From Pterobdella sp. o SKG-2022 (taxonomy: Eukaryota; Annelida; Clitellata; Hirudinida; Piscicolidae), in the NCBI GenBank assembly GCA_964035795.1, contig OZ038321.1, forward strand, positions 20,102,283-20,166,282: a stretch of 64,000 bases of DNA, read 5' to 3'. Below the pieces are notes generated by a model. It saw only the letters and a list, made by a program, of their open reading frames with translations. It ran no database searches and was not told where the DNA came from. Below are positions 1-12,384 of the stretch, in pieces (positions within the stretch are counted from its first letter, which is position 1; the number at the start of each line of letters is the position of its first letter). A program made the position numbers and the translations under genes.

Positions 1-1255
1 ATTAATATAGAAGCTGATAACCTAATAGTCATACCCTGACGTTTTATGGAAAGGCTTTCGATAAAGCTAGATTCAGACTAAATATATTTATTAGAATTTA
101 TTTTAATGTTTTGTTGAAAAAGATACGTAGTGAGTGTTTTTAATTTGATAATAAGAATATTTCAACCGAATGAGGATTTTAATTCTGTAAGTTAATCATA
201 TTGCGCCTTTTCAAGCATGGTAAAAAAGGTCTTAATAGTTTTAACATGTTTTCAACAATTATATTAAATGTTTCTTTCATAATTTAGAAGTGTTAACAAC
301 TTTTGAGTTTGAATTTGCCTCAATTGTTTTCTTTTGTTTTGAAAAAAGTTGTTTTTATATGCTTAAATCAATTTTTTCGAATATATTTTTAAAACTTTTT
401 TTTTTAATTTTTTGATGGAATGATGAAAGTGAGTGAAGTTCGAAAGCAATTAAGCATAGAAAATTTTTTGATGATCTGATGTTAAAAATATATGTTTTCA
501 AAAAGCTTCGTTCAAAATAACAGTTTTTTTGGTGTTTCTTTGGATTGAATATAAGTCAACTTGAAAAAACGCATTTCAGACAAGATTAATTAAAAGACAT
601 TCAAAAGAGAATTTTTTTCGTATAGCACATCATTCAAACTTGTACTCAAAACACATGATAGTGTTATTTATAAGCATATTTCATAAATCCTAGATTTAAA
701 CAAAATTTTTTCTGTAAAATTGGGGTATATAAAGCAGAGAAAATAGATTTCAATAGTTTCATGCCAGCATAAACAAGAAAAGAATGCAAACTGCTCATAG
801 CTATCGTAAAAGTGATATAATAAGTGGGATAAACTTCAAAATGAAAATTAATAAATGTATTTAAAAACTGTAAAAAAGTTTAAAAAATGTAAAAAAACTT
901 TTATAAAGAATTACTTATAAGGATTTTAAAAAACAATAAAAAACGAACTTTAAAAATTAATTTCACAATTGTGCGACTAGTAAAACTTTCTAGAAACTCG
1001 AAAAAAACCATTATTTAATTTTTAAAAACTTTCATAAACTTATGTAAATTTGTTGAGAGTGTACGAAGAATACAACAAGCACCAAAAATCTTCGATGCCA
1101 TACAATCAAAAATACAGCAACGTTTTAATTTAAAATAACCTTCAATTTAATTTATTTTTAACTCAATCAAAACATTAAAACAACATGATTTAGATACCTC
1201 ACAAAACATTAGCACTCGCCATTAAAATCTTATAACTTATACAACTTGAAAATTC

Positions 1256-1501
1256 TCAATACATTAAACAACTCCCACCTCCAACCCACTTTTGAACAGT
1301 ATCATAAAACTCTTTGATGCTTTCAGCGTGGGCCCATACTTCATCACTGGCATCATCATCCTCTTCATGGTTCCCATGTTGCTTCTCATACAAATCGTGC
1401 TGTTTGCTTCGTTCGTAAACCTTCTTAAGGTTGAGTTCAGGGCGGGCTTGTGTGTTGAGGTAGTAAGTTAGCTTTAAGAAGAGTAGAACAGTTGACCACA
1501 T
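1256..1501 (-). CDS. Small ORF or first exon, signal-like N-terminus, unknown function
   Basis: This is an 81-residue open frame of clearly higher G+C than its flanks. It starts MWSTVLLFLKLTYYL, a possible signal peptide or anchor, although a lysine interrupts the hydrophobic run. A charged segment (KKVYERSKQHD, then an acidic EEDDDASDE stretch) and a helix-like IKEFYDTVQKW follow. A TATAAAA box lies about 105 bp upstream of the ATG, which supports a real start. The frame reaches a stop after GGGSCLMY, but GTGGG donors just before that stop mean it could instead be exon 1 of a gene that continues left, off the window. I considered an NPY/NPF-type precursor because of the C-terminal helix, but the RPRFG signature is absent. 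I do not recognise the family. Confidence 0.5.
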   Translation of the reverse strand: MWSTVLLFLKLTYYLNTQARPELNLKKVYERSKQHDLYEKQHGNHEEDDDASDEVWAHAESIKEFYDTVQKWVGGGSCLMY

Positions 1502-1605
1502 TTCCCGTTAGTCGAGATATGTATGTGTATATATGTGCTCGTGGTAGTGTTTATATTTCTGTGTATTTTTTTTTTGTTGGGGTTAGTGTAATGGGCAAAG
1601 TTTGG

Positions 1606-1612
1606 TTTTATA
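1606..1612 (-). promoter_or_regulatory. TATA box
   Basis: TATAAAA reads on the minus strand in the context CCGTATAAAACC, about 105 bp upstream of the ATG at 1501. A start site about 30 bp downstream would give a 5' UTR of about 75 nt. Seen by eye only. Confidence 0.4.
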
Positions 1613-3306
1613 CGGATTAGTAGGAGTTGAGGTTTTTTTTATTTTTTTGAAGTGGCATGGTGAAAAACAAAAAACATTTTACTGAAACGAGAATAGAAGC
1701 AATTCCAAATAATTCAGTTTTCGATAAGAAACTTGTTATAGAATAATTTTGTTGAGAGTTTTTTTGCTAATTCAGTCTGTATTTTTTCCTGATTTTATCT
1801 GTATGGAAATATACTTATTATACTTATTTTATTAAGATTCATATAGCGCGTTATTTATGAAAAAAAAAATTTTTTTAAAAGCTTTGATTTTATTTTGTTG
1901 GAATTATTACCTAAATTGATGAAATTAATTTTGTATATTTTATACTGAAATTTATAATTAATATAAGATTAAATAAAAAATTCAAAGTGAATTTTCTTCA
2001 AACTTGGTTGCCCGTATAATTGATCTGTTAAAGGATTGCATTCAATATACTTTTCAATAAAAACGTTTGCCTCCAGATTTTCACTTACTTTAAATGTATT
2101 TGAAAAATTAAAAATTTAATTTTTTTTAAAATGTTTTTCAAATTAGAATTTATTTGTTAATTATGCACGATGTTTTATTTTTATTTATTTTACAGTCACA
2201 AAAACAAACACTTAAATATATTTCATTCCGAAGGAAGTTTTGATTTTGATTGAATACCTGTTACTAGGTACGTTGATTAATTAAGGGAACAGAAAAAAAC
2301 TAACCTTTAATATTGTGCTCTCAAAAGAATCTATGAAAACATGGTTTTGAACATAATTATTTGAATCAATAAACTATTTTGAGTCGTACAACTTGCATCA
2401 AAAAAATTCGAAAATCTTCTATTTTGAATTTTCAAAAATTTTTTCATCGACGGGATTGTATTCATTGAATTATAATTGGCGTTTTTTCTATTGTTTTTAC
2501 TGTTTTTGCCTCATCCTTAAACGCCGTTGTTGTAGTATTATTTCAACATAAACCAAAAATTAGGAACAAAATAAATTTCAAAATTTCAATTGGAAGTTTA
2601 CAAAGACTGAACTTTACCTATTCTGCAAGTTTAACTCAAAACAACTCAAAGCTTTTCTAAATTTTCGGCTTTGCTATATATACCAGCTTGACAAAACGCT
2701 TTTCTTATGTGAGTTTGGGTTGAAAATGTGTTAAATAACGTTAAAATAATTTAGAAATAAATTTTGAAGAACTTTTTTGAGTCATGAGTTGTTTGAATTT
2801 TATATTATATTTTTTCAAAAACATTATGTATCAATTTTTGTTAATTGTTTTTAAAATAACTTCATCAAAAAAAGCAATATTTTGACACTATTTTTATTCA
2901 CTTGAAATTTTCGAAAAATTTAACTTTGTCATAATTCATGTTATATTGTATTTTTTTATGCATCATATAGTAATGTTAAGTTAAAGCTTTCAAGACTTAT
3001 TTTAATAATGTAGTATGAAAAGTGAAAATTTGTTTCTAAATCATTTCAACGTGTTGAAAATCTTTGAAAACTTTGAAAGAAAATTCTAGTTTTGTTAGAC
3101 ATAACTTCAAACTGTTTTTAAGTCCAAAAATAATTTAAATTTTTTCGTATTTAGTTTAAACTTTTCCACCAGTTTCAAAAACTTCACACTTCTTGTTGTA
3201 TAAATAAGCTCTACTCAGAGAAATGTACTATCAGCTATTTGTTTAAATAAAGTCTCCAATTTTTTATGAGACCACTTTTTAATAAAAAGCGTCTATCTTT
3301 TTTTAC
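1613..3306. other. A+T-rich stretch, nothing recognised
   Basis: Homopolymer-rich sequence with stops in all frames. I see no convincing exon or repeat. Confidence 0.5.
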
Positions 3307-3380
3307 TTGAACAGAATTGCCTCGAGTACGACCAAGTGGATACTTGATTTCGATTTGTTCAATCATGCGGAAAAAAATTA
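3307..3380 (-). CDS. Candidate internal exon, family unknown
   Basis: On the minus strand an acceptor (AAATTCAG after a T-rich run) opens a 24-codon frame that ends in KYPLGRTRGNSVQ, followed at once by a GTAAAA donor. It starts in phase 1 and ends in phase 0. The amino-acid mix is unlike the low-complexity surroundings. No partner exon was found, so this is a splice-site and composition call only. Confidence 0.4.
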
Positions 3381-3980
3381 CTGAATTTTTTTCCCAAAAA
3401 CAAGGCCTGGTTAAGCGTTCAAATTTGTTTTTTGTGCTTGAAAATCAACAGAAAAAATTTGAGAAATATCATAATGTAATTGGTATGATGCTTTAAATAG
3501 TAACGAGCATGCTTCAAAATGAATAAATGTTAATGTGAGTATACTTACAAAAAGCTTCGTGGATGCCCGAATGAAAACATAATTTCAAAATTTTCATTTT
3601 CAACTACGTTTTTAAAACTAGCGGAGATCAATTTTATTATTACTTTTAAAATTAAATCTAATAACTTGATCACTAAGCCATCAATCTGCCATTTGAAATG
3701 TTATTGAATGAAAAGACGACGAATTCTAACAAGAATAAATAAAACCTGGCTTTAAAATTAAATAAAATACTAAAGATCTTATTTCATTATAGTTTAATGA
3801 ATTGCATTGCAAAAACTCAATTGACAAAAATATGTGATTAAGTCTTATTCCATAATTAAAAACCGTCAACAAAAGCAGTCAGCAAAAACTTCAATAACTT
3901 TAGATATCCAGCTAACCACAATAAAAAAATAGAGGTGAGCGAAACTATTTAAATAACTCTATAGTGATGTAGATTCTTAT

Positions 3981-4110
3981 TAGAGTTAGGTTCGCAAACC
4001 AGATTCGCTGTAGAAGCTCAAAAAATTCGTTTTATGGAGGCTATGGTAAGATGTGTAAGGATACGTTTTGATAACTTTTGGGGAAAATGGTAAACACAGT
4101 TTATTGAAAA
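3981..4110 (-). repeat. LINE 3'-tail relic
   Basis: The minus strand contains GCGAATCTGGTTTGCGAACC. The equivalent GCAAATCTTGTTTGCAAACT lies at 42965-42990, directly downstream of the decayed LINE at 43.1-43.7 kb. The shared order (tail motif, short A/T track) suggests both are 3' UTRs of one LINE family. No coding part is left here. Confidence 0.4.
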
Positions 4111-4477
4111 AATTTAAATAAGAATGTTTCTAGGTTTGGAAAGTGCTAGCACCCTGTGAAAGCCAATCAGAGACGACTTCCTTCGGAAAAAAAATGAATG
4201 ACTTATTAATGAAGTTGGTAACTTGATAAGGATTAAAATGTGTTTTTGCAATTAACATTAGAACATACCAACCTTTTTGTATTAGATTATTAAAATTATT
4301 GATGTCATAGAAAACACGCGAGCATATAATTAAAACAAAGTAAAAACCATGCGAAAAAATGATTAATATTTAATTAAAAATAACAAAAATAAAATTTTTG
4401 AAAAAAATTTTATGAAATTTGAATAATTTTTATTGTGAAAAACTTGATGTTTATACAGTCATAATTAAAAACCGAAC

Positions 4478-4582
4478 ATGTTAGAATCGAAAAACCCCGA
4501 TGCAGTTGCGCCGTTGACACATCCAGCTGGTATAAAGAAAAGGCTGGGTGCTAATTATTTAGAAAAGTTTGCAAAAGTTTAA
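4478..4582 (+). CDS. Small ORF or candidate first exon
   Basis: ATG in the context CCGAACATG opens a 34-codon frame (NPDAVAPLTHPAGIKKRLG in the middle) with normal amino-acid use in an A+T desert. It may be a micropeptide. It may also be a first exon leaving through a donor at 4530 (GTATAA) or 4545 (GTGCTA), both phase 1. Phase-compatible short exons follow at 4758-4784 (phase 1 to 1, encodes TFLHTCDE) and 4967-5009 (phase 1 to 2, encodes the hydrophobic YTVALSFLVAILN). The exon at 9166-9325 (phase 2 to 0) fits next. The chain is consistent in phase, but every link is weak on its own. Confidence 0.3.
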   Translation: MLESKNPDAVAPLTHPAGIKKRLGANYLEKFAKV

Positions 4583-4757
4583 TTTGAATAAAGTCAAAAA
4601 TATATATTACTCAAAATTGAATTTTTGAGGTTTGAGTCTGAATGGTGAATCGGGTAGAGTTGTTTTTTTATATAAATTCATAAATTAAGTTAGAAATGAC
4701 ATAATTTTATTTAATATATTAAGAATTAAATCAAAATTTTTTTTTATATAACCATAG

Positions 4758-4784
4758 CAACATTTCTTCATACTTGTGATGAAG
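4758..4784 (+). CDS. Candidate micro-exon of the tentative 4.5-9.3 kb gene
   Basis: A T-rich tract and CCATAG acceptor precede eight codons (TFLHTCDE), then a GAAG|GTAAAA donor. If not spliced, the frame reads on to a stop at about 4828. Confidence 0.22.
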
Positions 4785-4966
4785 GTAAAAACAGTTGTAT
4801 AAACTATCCTATCTTACTGGGTGATGGTGATTAAAATTTTAATAACATCGTAAATAAAATAAACACAATCACATTCATAAAGTTCAACTATAGAAATAAA
4901 AATAAATTAATGAAAAAATAAATTTATATATATATATCAATAAACATAAAAGTCTTAAATTTTTAG

Positions 4967-5009
4967 ATTACACTGTTGCACTTAGCTTTCTTGTGGCCAT
5001 ATTGAATGG
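4967..5009 (+). CDS. Candidate transmembrane exon of the tentative 4.5-9.3 kb gene
   Basis: AAATTTTTAG acceptor, 13 hydrophobic codons (YTVALSFLVAILN), then an ATGG|GTATTT donor. Phases agree with the candidates on each side. Confidence 0.25.
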
Positions 5010-5149
5010 GTATTTTTGTTATTATTATTTATTACATGTTCAAGCATTTAGACTTACCAACATTTGGCTAATTTTTTCAATCAAAAACAACTTATATCAT
5101 AATCTCTTTTAAATAAATGAAACATTATTTATTCAAGAAAAGTTATAAA

Positions 5150-5340
5150 TTGTCTGAGCTAACGCCCATCTTGATTCAAACCCGTCGTTCCCACACTGAG
5201 GCATTTTTTCTTTCCGTTATCAATTAAGATTCCTCAAAAATCTAAATGGCCAAATTATATGAAGATCAGTTCATTTCTACTTGCTACCGAAAAACAATGA
5301 TGTTCTGGTGCTAACAAAAAGGCAGCTTATAAATATATGC
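5150..5340. repeat. Interspersed repeat, shared with 30890-31095
   Basis: Both sites share GAGCTAACG, CGTTCCCACACT and TACTTGCTACYGAA in the same order and at similar spacing. This marks two diverged copies of an unnamed repeat, perhaps a SINE. Confidence 0.4.
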
Positions 5341-8110
5341 ATTATTTTGTGTAAACTTCAATGTCAAAACTCAAAAAAAAAATGTCTTTATTCGGGAAGA
5401 AAATGAAATGGCTTTAATCCCAATAAAAAGAATGAAATTCTCTATAGATTTTGTTTTGAGGTTTTGTATGAAAAGTTGTAAAATTTTCCCATGATGTGTC
5501 AATTTTTAATTGTTTGCCTTGTATTTTTTTATATCACAAAATGGCACCTACCGTTTTTAGATAGTTTTCAGAGTTTCCATAGTTTACATTTAAAATATGA
5601 GTTTTTCAACATCAAATTTTCCATTCTATTCATATGTTGCTCAAATTATTTTATTAAAAAGTCTGATAGTATTGCAATCCTCTTCAGACTTTTGACCCTA
5701 GTAACTCGTAAATTTACATTGGCATTTTATGCAATTATTATAATAGTAAATTTGATTACTTTTCCCGTTGTTCTTTTATTTATGAGATTTTCGATAGTAT
5801 TTAAACTTCATCGTGGTGTAGAAATGCTTCAAGCTGATGTTTCTATAAACCCATCAAAAGACTGTTTCATTTAAAAGTTACTTTTCATTCGCTAGTTCGA
5901 TGAAACTGAAACAATTAAATAGATAGTTTAATTTTGTATATAAAAAAAAAAGATTTTGAAATAGACTACTCTAGTAAAAAAAAGTGAATTAGTATTAGAT
6001 ATAGTTTTTTTTTATTAAAGTTCGAAACACATGCTACAAACATAATGTATCGAAAACACATTGCTAATTGCTGGCACATAACGGGATCCAGCCTAGTAAC
6101 TTTGATAATTAGTCTAATGATCTACCAGCTGAGCTATAATTTTTATAACCACACTTTTGATTGTATTCACATAATACGAAAAACTATCGAAGATTGCTTA
6201 ACAGATGATGCTGAGCACACTCAAGCGACTACATTCACGTTTGGTTATCTTAACGAAGGTAAACAAAACCCTGAAAACTTCTAAAAGCATTTGAATCGAA
6301 AGCTATAAGAACAAATTTAGCTAAATTGAAAAGCATACACAGTCTTTTTAAGAATGACTTCTAACATAGCTGAGCTAGTATATATCTGTCATAGTTTTTA
6401 TTTTTGTATGAGTTGAAAAATAAACTTCAGCGAATGATTTTCCAATGAAATTAATGTAAACTTATATGACTACCATTATATGCTAGCTGAAATTTTTTAA
6501 ATATATTTATTTTATTCAAGAAAATACTATAGAATTTATGATCTTCAATCAAAAAGTTTTTGCAGAATTTTTTTTTAATTCCGATATTTCTCAATTTTTT
6601 TTCAAACTAATAAATATAAAATGATTATACATGATGCGGGAATATGAGATTATACAATATAAATATAAAACATTGCTTCAATACTTCATATATAAGTGCC
6701 AACGAAGAGAGTGTCCATTGTTTAGAAAATTGAAAAGTTTGATTTTGGCTTATTGACGTTTTTTTGTTATAAACTACAATAAATTATGCTTCTTCAATAA
6801 TTTATAAAGATGAATCAAAGCTCATAATAAATCAAATTTGAATAAAAAATGAAGTAAAGTTTATAATAAATTCAATTCGGAAAATAATGAAAATTTTCAA
6901 TTGGTATAGTGAAGCTAAATCATTCACTTTTTTATGATACTCTTCTGAGATTTTGAGTGATCTCAAGGAGGTAAGTTGGAATATAAATATGTGTGTAAAG
7001 CACGTTTCAACTTTTCAGAAACATTAATTAGGCTAGTTTTTCTGAATACTTTATAATAATTCAAAAAGTGAAACTTAAAATTTTTATTTGGTAAAAGTCA
7101 TGGTTTTTTAAATGATAGAAAGATTTATGAATGTCTATATGAAAATCCGCTTTCTTCATAAACCGAATGCATGCCAGATCATGAAAATTTGAAAAATTGC
7201 TCTTTAAGTATTTCAACTTTTGCACCTCAAAACTTGTTCTTCATAGAGTTTCGATAAAAAAATTCAAGAAGTAAAATAACATCATGAAAAGACTAGAGAA
7301 CGGAACATTACTTCAAAATTTGTTTAATCTGTTGATGAACTTGAGTCAATATAAAAGGATTAAAAAGTTAAAACCGAACGAAGTTCGAAAAACGGAATAC
7401 ATTTAATAGAGTTTTATGTTTTAATACTCCGTTTCGAATGATTTTATTTGGGGTTTTGTAGTAACATTTCTCTAAGCTTCTTCCAATAAACTTTTGCAGT
7501 ATTAAAGGTAAGTTCTTTCATTTAAGATTAGTTAAACGTGAAAACCAAGTAAATCAACTAATTAAAAAGTGTGATTCTTTCTTTCCAAAATTTTCATACT
7601 TTCAAAATTTTAGCTAAATAAAAATTTTTTTTTACGTGTTCTTATAAATCCTCATAATTTGAAGTTTACTGGTAAAATTCAAGTTCACGAAAGAACATAC
7701 GATGTCTTTAAAAAATAAATTTAAAATATTTTTTAGGTTTTTAATTAAAACTTTTTTGCAATCAAATTCAACTTCGACTTTTTAATCTGAAAATAAGTAG
7801 AAAAAGTTTAAAAGTTCTCATTCTGAATTCATTCAAAAAGTTTGATCAACTTTTCTAAAGTATGTAAGCATTGAGAAACAACAACAAAAAACGAATATTA
7901 TTATTGTGGCATGAAACTGATAAAGTTTTCAAAACCACTTCAGCATGTATATATAAAGCCAGTCCTAATACAGTAGATTTTCATTCTTTCCAGCCTCTCA
8001 CACTTTATCCTTCAATCCACACACACCCAGTCATTTCTTTCATTTACCCCCTCTTTCTCTCACTAATTTGATTTTCTGAAAAAAAAATTCTAAAATTATG
8101 TTTCAAGATT
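5341..8110. other. A+T-rich stretch with one SINE relic, otherwise nothing clear
   Basis: Several A+T-rich open frames occur (for example 5491-5874), but their low-complexity hydrophobic composition looks like chance. Apart from the SINE relic at 6062-6140, only splice-like signals are present: CTCAAGGAG|GTAAGT near 6970, and an 8-nt acceptor/donor bracket at 7500-7507. Confidence 0.4.
6062..6140 (-). mobile_element. tRNA-derived SINE relic (copy 1)
   Basis: The minus strand shows TAGCTCAGCTGGTAGATCAT as an A box, the ATTAGACTAATTATC anticodon-arm segment and a degenerate GGATCC-type B box. Copies 2 (25.1 kb) and 3 (36.2 kb) have the same order. This is the most diverged copy. Confidence 0.5.
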
Positions 8111-8119
8111 ATAAGACTC

Positions 8120-9165
8120 AATCATGAGGTAGGTTTTTAAGCACTTGAAAAAAGTTGTTGTGGAGGTTATGGATTTGAGGTGATTTGGTAAATTTTTCCA
8201 AAGAATTGGTTCCCCAAAACGGTGTTAGCTCTCACTCTTGCTATGTCCATTCTGTTTGATGATCTGAGTTTTTTTCTTTCAGGCAAAGAAGACACAGTTG
8301 ATAATTTCGATGAAAGATAAGGCTTTCCATTTTGAGACATTTATGCACTTGTAGTATCATCTTGTATTGAATTCTTCAATTTTAAGCCAGTGTAGATTTT
8401 TTAAGACAGGAGTTATGTGATCAAACTTTCTAGTTCCTGATATTAATCTGGCTGTCGTGTTAATTATGGACTGTATTTTCTGGGTTTGTAGCTTGAGTGA
8501 TCCCATTAGTACAATTTTTCTGCAATCAATGCGACTCAATATCAAAGCTGATACAAGTTTTTTGAGTGACTCTTGGTTCAGGTAGTTTTTAATGCTTCTT
8601 ATCTTCCTCAATGATGCAAATGACATTTGCAATAATTTGTTTATGTGAGTCTTCATGCTTAGATCTTTGTCAAAATAGACACCAAGATTTTTAACTGAAT
8701 CAGAAGGAATTATATGATCATTTAATACACGAACTGGTTGAGTTGGCAGTTTGCATATACTTCTACATCTTGAGAACCAAATGATTTCAGTTTTTGAACT
8801 GTTGAGTTTCATTCGGTTGGCTTTCATCCAAGCTGCAATTTCATCAATACACTTTGAAATTTTTTCTTGCAAGTCCATTGATGCATCAAATGAACAAGGC
8901 CCATATAATGAGTGTCATCGGCATATTGATGAATTCTCAAATTTTAAAAAGCTGCAATCTTTTCCAAATCAGCTGTGTATAAAGTGAACAAAAGCGGCCC
9001 AAGAAGAGAACCTTGTGGTACTCCAATAGAGTAAACGTTTGGTGCTAATTCTGTTTTGGGGCATTTGACATTGAATGATCTGTTGAAGAGGTAATTTCTA
9101 AGCCATTCAAGAGTGAGGTCATTCAAGCAAAATGATTCGTTTAATCGTTGATATTTTAAACACAG
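8120..9165 (-). mobile_element. 5'-truncated CR1/jockey-type LINE, reverse-transcriptase part
   Basis: The minus strand encodes the second half of a non-LTR reverse transcriptase. In order it shows the palm motif GVPQGSLLGPLLFTLY (about 9040), a YADD catalytic box shifted into another frame (about 8925), and the thumb segment DLQEKISKCIDEIAAWM. After these come KNLGVYFDKDLSMKTHINKL, ISGTRKFDHITPVL and a C-terminal WKNLPNHLKS. At least one frameshift after the GVPQG block and several stops near 8200-8350 make it dead. The 46.9-kb fragment is the same family (it shares GTRKFDHITPVL). The truncated 5' end abuts the candidate exon at 9166. Confidence 0.92.
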
Positions 9166-9325
9166 AAAAAACTTGGAAAACTTTCACGCAAATGTTCAAA
9201 CATGCTCAACGAGGAACATCTTATGTTATTCAAAACACGACATTGAAACAACTCAAAATGATTGGTATAAAATTTTGAAACGTTCAAACAGCCTAAAAGG
9301 TTTTGTAATGTTTCCGATTCACAAG
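9166..9325 (+). CDS. Candidate internal exon, family unknown
   Basis: The acceptor TTTAAACACAG opens a 53-codon frame, phase 2 in, that contains QTCSTRNILCYSKHDIETTQ and closes at a good CACAAG|GTAATA donor in phase 0. G+C is higher than in the flanks. The other two plus frames are also open for about 30 codons, so frame choice rests on the donor. It may belong with the weak exons at 4478-5009. Confidence 0.38.
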
Positions 9326-12046
9326 GTAATAAAAAACAAAAAAATGATTTTTGTTTTTTTCAAAATTTCAATTGAAATATATAAAATAAATGAAATTCAA
9401 AAAACTAGTTTTTCATTATTTTCTTTCACATAACTTTTAAACTGAATTCAGTTACCATAATTTTTGGTAACACGTGAAATATTTGTTAAAAATTTCTCAT
9501 TGAAAAAATTAATCCTTTCGATATTTTTCAGCATTGTTTGCTTCAACGACAATTCTGTTGAAATACTTTTTGACAAGATGTTGATACCTTGTGTTACAAT
9601 GAATTTTTCAAAAACGATTTTATGTATTCTACCCGCATTCAAATTATATAAGCTATAATATTAAGATTTTTAATTAACTTTTCTTATCGCTATTTCATTC
9701 ATTATTTATTTTTTCAACAAATGAATTTTCTTTCATTATTTTTTTATTTTTAAAACGCCACAAATTAGTATTCAAAAAAATTTTTCATTCATTTCTCACA
9801 CTTTTCAAATATAAAGTTTCTATTAGTTTGGTTAAAACTAATAGTGGTTTAAAATTCATGCTTCTAATCACCCTCCATCGTTCCAATGATTATTTTATTT
9901 CATCTGAATGCCATCAAACCAACCTAATTTTTGAATTTTTTTCTAAATTTTTTTTATTCTTCACTCATTTTTCCTCATCTTACTAGCAGCTCTGTTTTTT
10001 TTTTCTATTGCATTCTAAACATTCATCAACTTTTTTCCCATCATCACTTGATACGCTCTCGCTTGTTATCATTCAGTCTAGTTTTTGAAATACCATTTTT
10101 TATGTTTAAATTCCAAGTTTTTTGGAATCTTTTTCATGTTTTTTTTATCAGCGTATTTCTTCTAATTAAATATTTTGTTCTAAACTTTTGAAAAACTTTT
10201 GGCAGATTAAAACAAAAAACCTAAATATTGAATATTTCATGAAGAAAAAACAATAAAATAATAGGATTTTTCTACTTTCACTTTTTAATCATTTTTCCAT
10301 TTTAAACCATTTACTAATGCTTTGAAAGAATGAATTCAGTTAGCAAACAATAGCTTAAAAGTCATATTAAAAAATACTAATGCTACTTTTTCGGTTGTGA
10401 CTAAAGTAATTGACTTATGCATCAGCTATTAAAATTTAGAAGCCGGTTACACCAAAAATAATTATTGGATAAATTTTTCTATTCGTAAGAATTTCATGTA
10501 TATCAAGATCATAAATATATATGGATATACATTTCTAAATAGTTTATAAACGTTTATTTAAGTATCGGTGAGTCTGAATACAAACAAATATACAACAATA
10601 TAAAACATGTGAAATTGAAAAATTTCTGAAATGTTCAGTACATTAACAATTTAGAAAACTTTTTTTTGGAAAGTCTCATGTAACTTTTAACTCCAACCTT
10701 TACGATGTTCGTAATCTTCAAATTAAATAAATTTTAGATAAATTTATTGTTTTTGAAAAACTAAAATTTTTTATGACTTTATGATAGATCATAAGAAATT
10801 GGGAAAATGTTCAAGCCATCGATAAATGAATCAAGATTTCCAGCTTTGAGTTGACATTTTAAAAGTGCAAATGAAAATTTGTTTTCACTTTTTCAGAGAC
10901 ATCATTTATAAATATTTTGCTTTCATAATTATACTTATAATTCATGAAAAAGTTGAATTTGGCAAAAATTTTGGTATCAAAAATATTTTTCCATGTTATG
11001 AAGTTATTTTGAAACGACCATTTGTATATTCTATGATGAATTCGTGTAAAAAGTTGTCAATTTTTTTATTAATGGTTTATCACAAAACACAGAAGTTACT
11101 TATAGGAATTAAGTTTCTGAAGTTTTAGGGTGTAAGAATTTATTTTAAAATATTTTTCAAAGCATAAAAAACTGAAGAATGATGAAGATTTAGAAGCGCT
11201 TCTAAGATTTGCAGAAAAATTTTTGAAATTTTCTTAAATTTTTTGCTTTATTTCCAACTTCATTATTTAATAATTCTCAATTTAAAATACTAAAAAAAAC
11301 TATCTTCAAATCAACATGCAGATAAATTTTTAAAAAATTGAAGAAAAGTTATTCTGAACTGAACCGTTTCATAATATAACAATGTATTAAATTCCATAAA
11401 ACTTGCGTAAAAAGTTATCATTAAAGGGTGATTTTTTACTGAAGTTCATAAATGTTGCTTATAAATTTCAACTTTCATCAGATTCTGGTGAATGTTTTTT
11501 GCGGAAATGATATTAATTTAAAGAAAAGGATAAAATGGAAAGAGCAATAATTTAATAAAACTTTGAAAACTATGAAAACCCCGAAAAAAATTCAGATAGA
11601 ATTCTTATTCATCATTATACTTTTTCATACATTGAGTTTATTCGTTTCAATAATTTTCAATTATTTCTATTTTTAAATATAATTATAAACACAATTTTTA
11701 AACGACAATTCTAAATAGCATTAGATTATATCAATATTTTTAAAGTAAATTTTGATTTCAGTCACGTCGAAAATTCATTTATGAAGTGTTAATAAAATTA
11801 ACTATATTTTTTTATATGCTAATTTTCTATTCATTTCACTCACATCAAGTTCTCACGTTTTTCAAAAAATCTTCGTGTTTGAAATTGTATTTTGAATTAT
11901 TTTCTTGCTTTTTTCTAAAAGTTTCAAGTTTTTTTTATATTCAATTTGTAGCAAAGTATTTTTTTTCATGAAATAAAATTAGTTATTTTTTAATTATTTC
12001 ATAAGATCTCACCCCAATCTTATCAATAAATAATTTTCATTTTTAG
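9326..12046. other. A+T-rich stretch, nothing recognised
   Basis: Poly-T and poly-A rich. The open frames seen (9.4-11.9 kb) are phenylalanine, lysine and isoleucine runs expected from base composition. This would be upstream sequence of the receptor gene. Confidence 0.5.
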
Positions 12047-12083
12047 CAAAGTTCTCAACTGTAAACATTATCTGAAGCAACTG

Positions 12084-12384
12084 ATGGTTTCCACAATGTT
12101 GACAAATGAGGAACAGAACGCAACCACAATACTATTCGACACAACCACCACCTTCTTACCGCCACCTCTCTTCAAACAGTCTACGATCTGGGTAGTATTG
12201 ATAAGTATTGCTTATTCCATCGTTGCTGTTTTAGGCTTCATTGGCAACTTGATTGTGATTTTAGTAGTATTCTTTTACCCACCCTTACAAAAATCAACTA
12301 ACTTTTTCTTCGTTAATCTCGCCCTTGCCGACCTCATGTTTGCATTATTGCTTCCTGCAAACCTCTTTGCTAATATCTTTCCAG
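12084..12384 (+). CDS. GPCR exon 1 (N-terminus, TM1, TM2)
   Basis: Ends in phase 1 at TTTCCAG|GTATTT. Encodes the Thr-rich N-terminus, TM1 and TM2. Confidence 0.9.

Noticed and set aside
1256..1501. NPY/NPF-type precursor
   Set aside because: No RPRFG or RxRYG amidation signature; only a loosely similar helix.
3985..4050. Exon with TATG|GTAAGA donor on the plus strand
   Set aside because: The segment matches the 3' tail of the LINE at 43 kb on the minus strand, so it is repeat sequence.
5491..5874. 127-codon plus ORF with hydrophobic segments
   Set aside because: Phe, Ile and Leu richness is what A+T-rich DNA gives; no splice signals or conserved motifs.
7500..7507. 8-nt micro-exon bracketed by TTTTGCAG and GTAAGTTC
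   Set aside because: Signals are good, but nothing around it is coding and chance occurrence is likely.
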